The notes under the pieces are model-generated. The model was not told the origin of the DNA. It did no database searches and saw nothing but the letters and a program-made list of their open reading frames with translations. A stretch of 8,740 nucleotides of DNA from an uncultured Clostridia bacterium (GTDB lineage Bacteria; Bacillota; Clostridia; Oscillospirales; Acutalibacteraceae). Positions 1 through 7,415 of the stretch are shown here, piece by piece. The stretch covers positions 1-8,740 of the forward strand of contig CALEJD010000009.1 in NCBI GenBank assembly GCA_937898195.1, read 5' to 3'. Position numbers and translations under genes: made by a program. Numbering within the stretch: the first letter of the stretch is position 1; every line of letters starts with the position of its first letter.

Positions 1-109
1 CTCTGATGATATTACCTGTTGACACAGCAGGAATATTGAATTTTTCACAAATCTTCTCTGCTTGTGTGCCTTTTCCTGCGCCAGGAGCGCCGAGAAGGAT
101 TAAGTTCAT
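1..109 (-). CDS. adk: Adenylate kinase, N-terminal part (runs off the left edge)
   Basis: Adenylate kinase interconverts ATP + AMP and 2 ADP in the cytoplasm. Only the first 36 codons are present. The product begins MNLILLGAPGAGKGTQAEK, which carries the Walker A P-loop GAPGAGKGT at residues 7-15. An STGN-I-I-R segment follows at residues 30-36, where the E. coli enzyme has STGDMLR, so Asn replaces the Asp at residue 33. The ATG at 107-109 is preceded by GGAGG (complement of 118-122) at 8-base spacing. An ATG three bases earlier stops after two codons and is excluded. It lies 17 bases after secY, the usual Gram-positive secY-adk order, and is probably co-transcribed. Confidence 0.97.
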   Translation of the reverse strand, partial: MNLILLGAPGAGKGTQAEKICEKFNIPAVSTGNIIR

Positions 110-126
110 ATCATTTACCTCCGAAA

Positions 127-1452
127 TTAATCAAGGAAGCCTTTATAGTGACGCATCATCATCTGGCTTTCGAGCTGCTTCTGAGTTTCAAGAGCAACAC
201 CAACCATAATGATAATTGATGTACCACCAACTGCAAGGTTCATACCGTTCTCTGTGAAGAGACCAGCAAACTGTGAATAAACAATTGGGAACATTGCAAC
301 TACGCTGAGAAGAAGTGCACCAATAAGTGTCATTCTGTTAAGAACCTTTGTGATGTAAGTCGAAGTTGGTTTGCCAGGACGAATACCTGGGATTGAACCA
401 CTGTTCTTACGAAGGTTATCTGCCATTTCAATTGGGTTATACTGGATAGCCGCATAGAAATAAGCGAAGAAAATGATAAAGATGAAATAGATTGTTCCAT
501 AGAATGGGTGTGTCTGACCAAGCCATACTGTTGTGAGCTTGTTCCAGAAGCCACCTTCTTCACCAGGAGCAAACATAGCGATTGTAGGAAGAATTGAAAG
601 AATTGATGATGCGAAGATAACTGGAAGAACACCGCACATATTAACCTTAATTGGCATATGTGTGCTCTGACCACCGTACATCTTACGACCTACAACACGC
701 TTTGCATATTGAACTGGGATTCTTCTTTCTGCATTGTCCATCCAAACAATGAAGAAAATCATACCAATAAGAGCTGCTGCTGCAATTGGCACGAGTGCGA
801 AGTAAGCGCCACCTCTGTCAAAGTATTGATAGAGATTGTAAATTGTTGTTGGCATACGAGCTACGATACCAGCGAAAAGAATCATTGAGATACCGTTACC
901 GATACCCTTTTCGTTGATACGTTCGCCAAGCCACATAACAATCGCTGTACCTGCTGTGTAGCAAAGAATTACTACAACTGCTTGAAGAACTGCTGAGAAA
1001 CCTGTGAATGCTTTACCGTTTGCATCGCCTACAAGGAAACCTTGTGATTTGATGAAGAAGTAGTAAGCAATACTCTGCAAGAGACCCAATGCAATAGCTG
1101 AATAACGAGTGATTTTATTCATCTTCTTTCTGCCTTCTTCGCCTTCTTTAGAAAGCTTTTGAAGTGCAGGAATTGCAACTGCAAGAAGCTGAATAATAAT
1201 TGATGCGTTAATATATGGTGTAATTGAGAGAGCGAACAATGTACCATAGTTGAAAGCATTACCTGTCATCATTGAAAGGTATGTCAAGAATGTACCTGCA
1301 GCTTCTTCACCAAAAAGTCCGTTTGACGCAATGTCAACAAATGGAACTGGTAACGCTGAACCAATTCTATAAATGAAAATGATGAGCGCTGTAAAAAGAA
1401 GCTTTTTACGGAGGTCAACAATTTTCCAAGCGTTAATAAATGTCTGGAACAC
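127..1452 (-). CDS. secY: Protein translocase channel subunit SecY
   Basis: SecY is the pore of the SecYEG translocon in the cytoplasmic membrane; it exports unfolded proteins with SecA and inserts membrane proteins from ribosomes. The 441 residues match the usual length. The N terminus reads MFQTFINAWKIVDLRKK, the family pattern, followed by the first of about ten hydrophobic segments. Other family marks are GIGNGISMIL (183-192), the cytoplasmic loop QYNPIEMADNLRKNSG (337-352), the GTSIIIMVGVALET segment (410-423) and the tail MMMRHYKGFL. The start is GTG at 1450-1452, two bases after the rplO stop. Its ribosome binding site GAGGTGAT (complement of 1459-1466) lies inside the end of rplO, so translation is likely coupled. 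Confidence 0.98.
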   Translation of the reverse strand: MFQTFINAWKIVDLRKKLLFTALIIFIYRIGSALPVPFVDIASNGLFGEEAAGTFLTYLSMMTGNAFNYGTLFALSITPYINASIIIQLLAVAIPALQKLSKEGEEGRKKMNKITRYSAIALGLLQSIAYYFFIKSQGFLVGDANGKAFTGFSAVLQAVVVILCYTAGTAIVMWLGERINEKGIGNGISMILFAGIVARMPTTIYNLYQYFDRGGAYFALVPIAAAALIGMIFFIVWMDNAERRIPVQYAKRVVGRKMYGGQSTHMPIKVNMCGVLPVIFASSILSILPTIAMFAPGEEGGFWNKLTTVWLGQTHPFYGTIYFIFIIFFAYFYAAIQYNPIEMADNLRKNSGSIPGIRPGKPTSTYITKVLNRMTLIGALLLSVVAMFPIVYSQFAGLFTENGMNLAVGGTSIIIMVGVALETQKQLESQMMMRHYKGFLD

Positions 1453-1454
1453 TG

Positions 1455-1895
1455 TTAAATCACCTCAGCCTTTCCGCCTACTGCTTCAATCTTCTGCTTT
1501 GCAGCATCAGAGTATGCGTTTACTTTAACAGTAAGTTTTTTGCTGAGCTCGCCATTTCCTAATACTTTAACTCCATCAAGAGCTTTTTTAACAAGGCCTG
1601 CGTTAACGAGTGCCTCGATATCTACTGTTGCACCATCCTCAAAAGCATTGAGTGCTGAAACGTTAACAGTAGCGATTTCCTTAGCGAAGATATTGTTGAA
1701 ACCACGCTTTGGAAGTCTTCTCTGTAAAGGCATCTGGCCACCTTCGAAGCCGACCTGCATACCTCTACCTGCACGGGCCTTCTGACCCTTGTGACCTTTA
1801 CCAGCTGTTTTACCCTGACCTGAAGCAGCACCACGACCGATACGCTTAACGTCTTTCTTTGAACCAGCTGCAGGTGAAAGTTCGTGCAATTTCAT
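1455..1895 (-). CDS. rplO: 50S ribosomal protein L15
   Basis: L15 is a late-assembly protein of the large subunit that binds 23S rRNA with an extended basic N terminus. The 146-residue product starts MKLHELSPAAGSKKDVKR. Its glycine- and basic-rich stretch includes GKTAGKGHKGQKARAGRG at about residues 28-45, followed by FEGGQMPLQRRLPKRGF (50-66), both family signatures. The C-terminal globular part (about 75-146) has the expected VNVSALNAF and KLTVKVNAYSDAAK segments. The ATG at 1893-1895 follows AGGAGGTG. It sits 14 bases after rpmD and two bases before secY, the standard spc order. Confidence 0.98.
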   Translation of the reverse strand: MKLHELSPAAGSKKDVKRIGRGAASGQGKTAGKGHKGQKARAGRGMQVGFEGGQMPLQRRLPKRGFNNIFAKEIATVNVSALNAFEDGATVDIEALVNAGLVKKALDGVKVLGNGELSKKLTVKVNAYSDAAKQKIEAVGGKAEVI

Positions 1896-1909
1896 TTTTG
1901 TGCACCTCC

Positions 1910-2089
1910 TTAAGCCTTAGTTACCTCTAAAAGATGTGAAATCTTCTTAATCTTACCCTGAGTCTGTGCGTTGTCTGGCTGACAAGTTACATCCCCAATT
2001 TTGCGGAGACCAAGTGCGTGAGCGGTGGCGATTTGGTCTTTTTTACTTCCGATAAGGCTCTTTACGAGTTTAATCTGAATGTTTGCCAT
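1910..2089 (-). CDS. rpmD: 50S ribosomal protein L30
   Basis: This is a 59-residue protein of the large subunit. The product begins MANIQIKLVKSLIGSKKDQI, the bacterial L30 signature, then ATAHALGLRKIGD and a C-terminal KIKKISHLLEVTKA. Length and the beta-alpha-beta pattern fit the short bacterial L30 family. The ATG at 2087-2089 is preceded by AGGAGGGTGGAG, partly overlapping the spacer after rpsE. It sits between rpsE (15-base gap) and rplO (14-base gap), exactly where L30 lies in spc operons. The middle (about residues 31-46, GDVTCQPDNAQTQGKI) is less like model L30s and contains a lone cysteine. Confidence 0.96.
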   Translation of the reverse strand: MANIQIKLVKSLIGSKKDQIATAHALGLRKIGDVTCQPDNAQTQGKIKKISHLLEVTKA

Positions 2090-2104
2090 AATTCTCCACC
2101 CTCC

Positions 2105-2605
2105 TTATTCTGTAATCTCTTTAACTGATTTGCCACGGATAGCAGCAACTTCTTCTGCTGTACGGAGCTTTGAAAGACCGTCGATAGTTGCTCTAACTAC
2201 GTTGCAAGGATTGTTTGAACGAAGTGCTTTTGAACGGATGTCCTTGATACCTACCATTTCAACAACGGCACGAACAGGGCCACCAGCGATAACACCAGTA
2301 CCAGGTGCAGCAGGTTTCATAAGAACTACGCCTGCACCGAATTTACCTGTAATTTCATGTGGGATTGTTGTGCCTTTAAGAGAAACTTTGATAAGGTTCT
2401 TCTTAGCAGCTTCAATACCCTTACGGATAGCATCTGGAACTTCGCCTGATTTACCAAGACCGAAGCCTACAATACCGTTACCGTCACCTACAACAACCAA
2501 AGCGGAGAATTTCATAATACGGCCGCCCTTAACTGTTTTAGAAACACGGTTGATAGCAACTACTCTTTCTTGAAGTTCGAGTGTTGATGCGTCAATAATA
2601 GCCAT
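2105..2605 (-). CDS. rpsE: 30S ribosomal protein S5
   Basis: S5 is part of the small-subunit body near the mRNA entry channel and decoding region and affects fidelity. The 166-residue product has the N-terminal RNA-binding domain (about 11-74), with VSKTVKGGRIMKFSALVVVG at 21-40 and the glycine-rich GDGNGIVGFGLGKSGEVP at 40-57. The C-terminal domain (about 85-156) contains GAGVVLMKPAAPGTGVIAGG. The ATG at 2603-2605 follows AAAGGAGAA. It is 18 bases after rplR and 15 before rpmD. Length and content are ordinary. Confidence 0.98.
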   Translation of the reverse strand: MAIIDASTLELQERVVAINRVSKTVKGGRIMKFSALVVVGDGNGIVGFGLGKSGEVPDAIRKGIEAAKKNLIKVSLKGTTIPHEITGKFGAGVVLMKPAAPGTGVIAGGPVRAVVEMVGIKDIRSKALRSNNPCNVVRATIDGLSKLRTAEEVAAIRGKSVKEITE

Positions 2606-2623
2606 TACTTTTTTCTCCTTTCC

Positions 2624-2983
2624 TTAGAAGTTGAGGCCGCCCTCACGGGCACCTTCTGCGAGAGCTGCTACTCTACCTGTGTAAACATAGCCGCCTCTGT
2701 CAAATACAACATCTGTGATGTTCTTTTCTTTTGCTCTTTCAGCAAGAAGTTTACCAACTTCTTTAGCTGCATCTTTGTTACCGCCGTAATTTGCGAAGTC
2801 CTTCTCTGTTGATGAAGCGCTTACAAGTGTTACACCTGCAACGTCGTCAATCAACTGAGCATAGATATGCTGGAGAGAACGGAACACATTAAGGCGTGGG
2901 CACTCTGCAGTGCCTGAAATCTTGGCGCGGACTCTCTTATGTCTCTTGAGTCTTGCTGCCTTTGTATCTGGTCTGTTAACCAT
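2624..2983 (-). CDS. rplR: 50S ribosomal protein L18
   Basis: L18 binds 5S rRNA together with L5 and helps place it in the central protuberance. The 119-residue product has a basic N terminus (KAARLKRHKRVRAKISGT), the core strand NVFRSLQHIYAQLIDD at 32-47, and the diagnostic C terminus FDRGGYVYTGRVAALAEGAR at 94-113. The ATG at 2981-2983 is preceded by AGGAGGAG. It lies between rplF and rpsE with 18-base gaps on both sides. Confidence 0.98.
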   Translation of the reverse strand: MVNRPDTKAARLKRHKRVRAKISGTAECPRLNVFRSLQHIYAQLIDDVAGVTLVSASSTEKDFANYGGNKDAAKEVGKLLAERAKEKNITDVVFDRGGYVYTGRVAALAEGAREGGLNF

Positions 2984-3001
2984 AGCTTTACTCTCCTCCT
3001 A

Positions 3002-3544
3002 TTATTTGCCCTTACCGGCTTTACCTTCTTTACGACGGATATGTTCGTCAACATACTTGATACCCTTGCCCTTGTATGGCTCTGGTGGTCTCTTTTCGCG
3101 AACTTCTGCTGCGAACTGGCCAACCTTCTGCTTGTCAGGACCTGAGATAACGATTTTGTTTGGGTTTGGAGTCTCAACTGTGATTCCTTCTGGAGCAGGC
3201 ATAATTACCTGATGTGAGAAACCAATGTTAAGAACAAGGTCCTTACCCTGAACTGCTACACGGTAACCAACGCCGTTAACTTCAAGTTCTTTTGAATAAC
3301 CCTTTTCAACGCCTTCAATCATGTTAGCGATGAGTGTACGTGTGAGACCGTGGAGTGATTTGTTAAGGTTTGAATCGTCTGGACGAGCAACTGTAACAAC
3401 TGCGCCATCGAGTTCAACCTTCATATTGCTGTGCACTGTTCTTGTAAGTGTGCCCTTAGGGCCTTTAACGGTAACAGTGCTGCCATCTACTTTAACTTCT
3501 ACCCCTGCAGGAACTGCGATAGGGTTTCTGCCTATACGTGACAT
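3002..3544 (-). CDS. rplF: 50S ribosomal protein L6
   Basis: L6 binds 23S rRNA near the sarcin-ricin loop and the factor-binding site. The 180-residue product opens MSRIGRNPIAVPAGVEVKVD. It has the two tandem L6 folds, with VKGPKGTLTR at about 26-35 in the first. The signature PPEPYKGKGIKY at 153-164 is in the second, followed by the lysine-rich tail EGKAGKGK. The ATG at 3542-3544 is preceded by AAGGAGGG. Gaps are 14 bases to rpsH and 18 to rplR. Confidence 0.98.
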   Translation of the reverse strand: MSRIGRNPIAVPAGVEVKVDGSTVTVKGPKGTLTRTVHSNMKVELDGAVVTVARPDDSNLNKSLHGLTRTLIANMIEGVEKGYSKELEVNGVGYRVAVQGKDLVLNIGFSHQVIMPAPEGITVETPNPNKIVISGPDKQKVGQFAAEVREKRPPEPYKGKGIKYVDEHIRRKEGKAGKGK

Positions 3545-3558
3545 TTACTGTACCCTCC

Positions 3559-3957
3559 TTACCAAACGAATGCGAGAACTTCGCCGCCCACGTTGAGCTT
3601 GCGAGCTTCTTTATCTGTCATAACACCCTTAGATGTTGAAAGGATTGCAATACCAAGACCTTTCATTACCTTTGGCATGTCTTCACAGTTTGTGTAAATA
3701 CGTAAACCAGGTTTTGAAACTCTTCTGATACCTGTAATTACGCTTGATTTGTTAGGACCGTATTTAAGAGCGATTTCAATTACGCCTTGCTTACCGTCTT
3801 CTTCTACTGTAAATCCTTTGATGTAACCTTCATCAACAAGAATTTGAGCAATCGCTTTCTTCATGTTTGATGCAGGCACTTTCACTGTATCATGCTTTGC
3901 GGAATTCGCATTACGGATTCTGGTGAGCATATCACCGATTGCATCTGTAATTTGCAT
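3559..3957 (-). CDS. rpsH: 30S ribosomal protein S8
   Basis: S8 is a primary 16S rRNA-binding protein of the small-subunit platform. In E. coli it is also the translational repressor of the spc operon; that role is not demonstrated here. The 132-residue product starts MQITDAIGDMLTRIRNAN, contains RRVSKPGLRIYTN at 78-90, and ends with the C-terminal signature GLGIAILSTSKGVMTDKEAR (100-119) and the usual final GEVLAFVW. The ATG at 3955-3957 follows GGAGGTAA. The 35-base gap from rpsN is the longest inside the cluster. Confidence 0.98.
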   Translation of the reverse strand: MQITDAIGDMLTRIRNANSAKHDTVKVPASNMKKAIAQILVDEGYIKGFTVEEDGKQGVIEIALKYGPNKSSVITGIRRVSKPGLRIYTNCEDMPKVMKGLGIAILSTSKGVMTDKEARKLNVGGEVLAFVW

Positions 3958-3992
3958 AATGAGTTACCTCCTATAAATTTTAGATTGCTCTA

Positions 3993-4178
3993 TTACCAGC
4001 TTGATTTTTTCACGCCAGGAATCTGACCTGCGTGTGCTAACTCTCTGAAGCAAATACGGCAAACGCCATATTTACGGAGGTAAGCATGTGGTCTACCACA
4101 GATTTTACATCTGTTGTAAGCTCTTGTTGAATACTTTGCAGCTCTCTGCTGCTTAACTTTCATCGCTGTCTTTGCCAC
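3993..4178 (-). CDS. rpsN: 30S ribosomal protein S14, zinc-binding type
   Basis: This is the short 61-residue form of S14 in the small-subunit head. Four cysteines at residues 24, 27, 40 and 43 form the CKIC and CRIC pairs that bind one zinc ion, the type usual in Gram-positive bacteria. The start is GTG at 4176-4178, about six bases after GGAGGGG. The internal ATG at codon 6 would also give a near-normal protein but has no site of its own, so the GTG is preferred. It lies between rplE and rpsH with gaps of 13 and 35 bases. Zinc-dependent S14 is sometimes backed by a cysteine-free paralog elsewhere in a genome; none is in this window. Confidence 0.97.
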   Translation of the reverse strand: MAKTAMKVKQQRAAKYSTRAYNRCKICGRPHAYLRKYGVCRICFRELAHAGQIPGVKKSSW

Positions 4179-4191
4179 TGTCTACCCCTCC

Positions 4192-4734
4192 TTATTTAGC
4201 GAATGGAGCACCCATGAGTGTTAAGAGCTCACGTGCTTCTTCGTCTGTGTTAGCTGTTGTTACGAAGCAAATATCCATGCCACGTACTTTGTCAATCTTA
4301 TCATAATCGATTTCAGGGAAAATCAACTGTTCTTTAACGCCCATTGAGTAGTTACCACGACCATCAAATGAGTTAGGGTTGATACCTCTGAAGTCACGAA
4401 CTCTTGGAAGAGCAAGATTGAAGAATCTGTCAACAAATTCATACATCTTGTCACCACGAAGAGTAACTTTAACGCCGATTGTCATACCTTCACGAAGTTT
4501 GAAGTTAGCAACTGATTTCTTAGCTGCACACTTAACAGGTTTCTGACCTGTGATTTGTGAAAGGTCATTGATAATTGCGTCTACAACTTTTGCGTTGTCC
4601 TTAGCTTCACCGCAGCCTACGTTGATAATAACTTTATCAAGCTTTGGAATCTGCATTACGCTCTTGTAATTGAACTTCTTTTGAAGAGCAGGAACAACGT
4701 CAGCTTTATACATTTCTCTAAGTCTTACTGCCAT
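4192..4734 (-). CDS. rplE: 50S ribosomal protein L5
   Basis: L5 binds 5S rRNA and forms bridge B1b to the small subunit. The 180-residue product starts MAVRLREMYKADVVPALQKK. It has KLDKVIINVGCGEAKDN (31-47), GQKPVKCAAKKSVANFKLR (63-81), RDFRGINPNSFDGRGNY (113-129) and the diagnostic MGVKEQLIFPEIDYDKI (131-147). Cysteines at 41 and 69 replace residues that are usually small or polar, otherwise the sequence is typical. The ATG at 4732-4734 is preceded by AAGGAGGAAC. Gaps are 14 bases to rplX and 13 to rpsN. Confidence 0.98.
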   Translation of the reverse strand: MAVRLREMYKADVVPALQKKFNYKSVMQIPKLDKVIINVGCGEAKDNAKVVDAIINDLSQITGQKPVKCAAKKSVANFKLREGMTIGVKVTLRGDKMYEFVDRFFNLALPRVRDFRGINPNSFDGRGNYSMGVKEQLIFPEIDYDKIDKVRGMDICFVTTANTDEEARELLTLMGAPFAK

Positions 4735-4748
4735 TTTATTGTTCCTCC

Positions 4749-5066
4749 TTATTCAAACTTTGCGCCGCACTTTTTGCAAACGCGAACTTTATCTTTGCCT
4801 GTGCCTTCGTGACCAACTCTTGTAGCTGCTTTGCACTTAGGACATACAAGCTGAACTTTGTCAGCGTAAAGAGCACTTTCTGCCTTGATGATACCGCCCT
4901 GTTCACCCATCTTGCGAGGTTTAACGTGCTTAGATACCATGTTTACGCCTTCAACGATTACTTTGCCTTCTGAAGGGCTAACTTCAAGGACTTTGCCCTT
5001 CTTGCCACGGTCTTTGCCGTTGATAACGATAACTTCGTCACCTGTTCTAACGTGAACTTTATTCAT
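4749..5066 (-). CDS. rplX: 50S ribosomal protein L24 with zinc-ribbon C terminus
   Basis: L24 is an assembly initiator of the large subunit. The 105-residue product begins with the KOW motif VRTGDEVIVINGKDRGKKGK (6-25), then GVNMVSKHVKP (40-50). Its C-terminal part has two CPKC/CKKC pairs (Cys75, 78, 97 and 100), a zinc-ribbon arrangement common in Clostridia and other Firmicutes. The ATG at 5064-5066 is preceded by AAGGAGGTGCC. Gaps are 13 bases to rplN and 14 to rplE. Confidence 0.98.
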   Translation of the reverse strand: MNKVHVRTGDEVIVINGKDRGKKGKVLEVSPSEGKVIVEGVNMVSKHVKPRKMGEQGGIIKAESALYADKVQLVCPKCKAATRVGHEGTGKDKVRVCKKCGAKFE

Positions 5067-5079
5067 TTAGGGCACCTCC

Positions 5080-5448
5080 TTAAAGTACTTCTGGAGCGAG
5101 TGAAAGGATTTTCATATAGTCCTTATCACGAAGCTCTCTTGCTACTGGCCCAAAGATACGAGTACCTTTTGGATTTTTGTCTTCTTTAATAATAACTGCT
5201 GCGTTTTCGTCGAAACGGATATATGTTCCGTCATCTCTGCGAACGCCTTTTACTGAACGAACAACGACTGCTTTCACAACATCGCCTTTTTTAACAACGC
5301 CGCCTGGTGCTGCTTTTTTAACAGATGCTACGATAACGTCGCCGATGTTAGCATATCTTCTACCTGAACCACCGAGAACTCGGATGCACATAATTTCTTT
5401 TGCACCTGTGTTGTCGGCAACCTTGAGGTAAGTTTGTTGCTGTATCAC
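5080..5448 (-). CDS. rplN: 50S ribosomal protein L14
   Basis: L14 contacts 23S rRNA and the small subunit at bridge B5/B8 and is one of the most conserved ribosomal proteins. The 122-residue product starts MIQQQTYLKVADNTGAKE. It has KKAAPGGVVKKGDVVKAVVV (44-63) and the signature ENAAVIIKEDKNPKGTRIFG (81-100). The start is GTG at 5446-5448, eight bases after AAAGGAGG; it matches the canonical MIQ beginning, and no in-frame upstream ATG is better. It follows rpsQ by 18 bases. Confidence 0.98.
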   Translation of the reverse strand: MIQQQTYLKVADNTGAKEIMCIRVLGGSGRRYANIGDVIVASVKKAAPGGVVKKGDVVKAVVVRSVKGVRRDDGTYIRFDENAAVIIKEDKNPKGTRIFGPVARELRDKDYMKILSLAPEVL

Positions 5449-5466
5449 AATGATTGCCTCCTTTAA

Positions 5467-5721
5467 TTACTTAGCTTTCTCGATAATTTCAGCAACACGC
5501 CATCTCTTATCTTTTGAAAGTGGACGTGTTTCCATTACTAATACTCTATCGCCTACACCGCATTCGTTATTTTCGTCGTGAGCTTTAATTTTCACTGTCT
5601 TATTAACGATTTTGCTGTAAAGTGGGTGCTTAACTCTGTCCTTGATTGAAACAACAACAGTTTTATCCATTTTATCGCTTGTTACGATGCCGACTTGTGT
5701 TTTTCTGAGGTTTCTTTCCAT
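5467..5721 (-). CDS. rpsQ: 30S ribosomal protein S17
   Basis: S17 is a primary 16S rRNA-binding protein with an OB fold. The 84-residue product starts MERNLRKTQVGIVTSDKMDK, contains RVKHPLYSKIVNKTVKIKAH (29-48) and ends with the signature GDRVLVMETRPLSKDKRW (57-74). The ATG at 5719-5721 is preceded by AAGGGAGGG. The gap from rpmC is 20 bases and to rplN 18 bases. Confidence 0.98.
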   Translation of the reverse strand: MERNLRKTQVGIVTSDKMDKTVVVSIKDRVKHPLYSKIVNKTVKIKAHDENNECGVGDRVLVMETRPLSKDKRWRVAEIIEKAK

Positions 5722-5741
5722 ATTGAACGCCCTCCCTTTCC

Positions 5742-5945
5742 TTAAGACTCACTGCCGTGAAGTTCGATGTCGCGAATTACTGTTTTAACTCTTGCGATAT
5801 CCTTCTTAACAGCACTGATTCTCATAGGATTTTCGAGTTGGTTGATGGCTTGTTGAAAACGAAGCTTGAAAAGTTCGTCTTTGAGCTCTAAGAGCTTAGC
5901 ATCCAACTCCTTGGGAGAGAGCTTTCTAATCTCGCTTGCTTTCAT
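5742..5945 (-). CDS. rpmC: 50S ribosomal protein L29
   Basis: L29 is a small two-helix protein near the polypeptide exit tunnel, next to L23. The 67-residue product starts MKASEIRKLSPKELDAKLLE, continues LKDELFKLRFQQAINQLENP and ends with the helix RISAVKKDIARVKTVIRD, the usual antiparallel coiled coil. The ATG at 5943-5945 shares its A with the TAA stop of rplP (TAATG), so translation is probably coupled. In coupled form its ribosome binding site lies within the end of rplP. Confidence 0.98.
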   Translation of the reverse strand: MKASEIRKLSPKELDAKLLELKDELFKLRFQQAINQLENPMRISAVKKDIARVKTVIRDIELHGSES

Positions 5946-6370
5946 TACTGCTCACCACCCTGTTCTTCTTTAGTTACAAACTTACATTTTACTGGAAGTT
6001 TCATAGCTGCAAGACGCATAGCCTCACGAGCAACTTCCTCTGAAACGCCCTTGATTTCGAACATTACGCGACCGGGCTTAACAACTGCTACCCAATATTC
6101 AGGAGAACCTTTACCTGAACCCATTCGAGTTTCAGCAGGTTTCTCTGTGATGGGCTTATCGGGGAAAATCTTAATCCAAACTTTACCGCCACGTTTGATA
6201 TATCTTGTCATAGCAATACGGGCTGCTTCAATCTGTCTGGATGTAATCCATGCGGGTTCGAGAGCCTGAAGACCGAAATCACCATAGTTAACTTTGTTAC
6301 CTCTGTGAGCAACGCCTTTAAGACGGCCTCTCTGAACTCTACGGTATTTAACTCTTTTAGGTAATAACAT
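5945..6370 (-). CDS. rplP: 50S ribosomal protein L16
   Basis: L16 sits near the peptidyl-transferase centre and the A-site tRNA elbow and is incorporated late. The 141-residue product starts MLLPKRVKYRRVQRGRLKG. It contains PAWITSRQIEAARIAMTRYI (39-58) and the KPAETRMGSGKGSPEYWVAV region (77-96), which is the family signature. The ATG at 6368-6370 overlaps the rpsC stop by one base (TAATG) and is preceded by GGGAGGAG inside rpsC. It overlaps rpmC in the same way at its own end. Confidence 0.98.
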   Translation of the reverse strand: MLLPKRVKYRRVQRGRLKGVAHRGNKVNYGDFGLQALEPAWITSRQIEAARIAMTRYIKRGGKVWIKIFPDKPITEKPAETRMGSGKGSPEYWVAVVKPGRVMFEIKGVSEEVAREAMRLAAMKLPVKCKFVTKEEQGGEQ

Positions 6371-7041
6371 TATTTGGCTCCTCCTTCCCTTTTGGTTTTG
6401 CGGGACTCGTGGAGAACTTCGCCTTTGTAAATCCAGATTTTAACACCGATACGACCGTATGTTGTTTTTGCTTCTGCAAAACCATAGTCGATGTCAGCAC
6501 GGATTGTCTGAAGCGGAATAGTTCCTTCGTGGTACTGCTCTGTACGAGCGATTTCAGCACCGCCAAGTCTACCGGAAACCTGAGCTTTGATACCTTTTGC
6601 GCCTGCCTTCATTGTGCGGCCGATTGACTGCTTAAGAGCACGACGGAAAGATACACGTTTTTCAAGCTGAGCTGCAATGCTTTCTGCAACGAGCTGAGCG
6701 TTGAGGTCGGGCTGCTTGATTTCAGTGATGTTGATGAATACATCTTTGTCACCGCCAAGCATTTTCTTAACTGTTTCTTTAAGTTTTTCGATTTCTGCAC
6801 CGCCACGGCCAATTACGATACCGGGTTTTGCGCAGAAAATGTTAATGCGGATTCTCTTAGGATCACGCTCGATTTCAACCTTAGGAACACCTGCGGGAGC
6901 AAGGAGTTCAAGAAGGAATTCACGAATCTTGTTGTCTTCAACAAGAATATCACCGAACTCACCCTTCTTAGCAAACCAGCGAGATTCCCAATCTTTGATA
7001 ACGCCTATTCTTAATCCTGTAGGATTGATTTTCTGGCCCAT
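6370..7041 (-). CDS. rpsC: 30S ribosomal protein S3
   Basis: S3 lies at the mRNA entry site of the small-subunit head and contributes to helicase activity and initiation. The 223-residue product starts MGQKINPTGLRIGVIKDWES. The type II KH domain carries KPGIVIGRGGAEIEKLK (72-88) with the GRGG loop. The C-terminal domain has QLEKRVSFRRALKQSIGR (125-142), GRLGGAEIARTEQYHEG (157-173) and a GVKIWIYKGEVL strand (199-210). The ATG at 7039-7041 is preceded by GAGGAGG. The gap from rplV is 18 bases. Confidence 0.98.
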   Translation of the reverse strand: MGQKINPTGLRIGVIKDWESRWFAKKGEFGDILVEDNKIREFLLELLAPAGVPKVEIERDPKRIRINIFCAKPGIVIGRGGAEIEKLKETVKKMLGGDKDVFINITEIKQPDLNAQLVAESIAAQLEKRVSFRRALKQSIGRTMKAGAKGIKAQVSGRLGGAEIARTEQYHEGTIPLQTIRADIDYGFAEAKTTYGRIGVKIWIYKGEVLHESRKTKREGGAK

Positions 7042-7059
7042 TATATTTCCTCCTCTCGC

Positions 7060-7392
7060 TTATTCTGCATCCTTGAGTACAAGGGTGATATGTGATGTCT
7101 TTTTGTTGATTCTGTTAGCGCTGCCTCTTGCACGAGGTCTGATTCTCTTAAGAGTAGGACCCTGGCATACCCAGCACTGTGCAACGTAAAGTGAATTTAC
7201 GTCCATGTTTTTGTTTTCCGCATTTGCAATAGCGGATTTAAGAAGCTTCTCAAGCGGCTCACAAGCAGCCTTGGGTGTGTGCTTGAGAATTGCCATTGCT
7301 TCGTCTGCAGGCTTATTGCGAATAAGGTCAAGAACGATCTGAACCTTACGGGGAGCTATTCTTAAATAAGTAGCTTTTGCTGTTGCCTCCAT
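7060..7392 (-). CDS. rplV: 50S ribosomal protein L22
   Basis: L22 contacts most 23S rRNA domains, and its long beta hairpin lines the exit tunnel, where macrolide-resistance changes occur. The 110-residue product begins with the helical part (YLRIAPRKVQIVLDLIRNKP, 9-28). Its hairpin reads GPTLKRIRPRARGSANRINK (78-97), followed by KTSHITLVLKD. Just before the hairpin is CWVC (73-76), where model L22s have no such cysteine pair. The ATG at 7390-7392 is preceded by AAAGGAG. It is 23 bases after rpsS. Confidence 0.98.
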   Translation of the reverse strand: MEATAKATYLRIAPRKVQIVLDLIRNKPADEAMAILKHTPKAACEPLEKLLKSAIANAENKNMDVNSLYVAQCWVCQGPTLKRIRPRARGSANRINKKTSHITLVLKDAE

Positions 7393-7415
7393 TATTACAC
7401 ACTCCTTTCGACCAA

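Noticed and set aside
3958..3992. 35-base spacer between rpsN and rpsH as a possible promoter or regulatory site
   Set aside because: It holds only the rpsH ribosome binding site and AT-rich filler; no hexamer pair or inverted repeat is seen.
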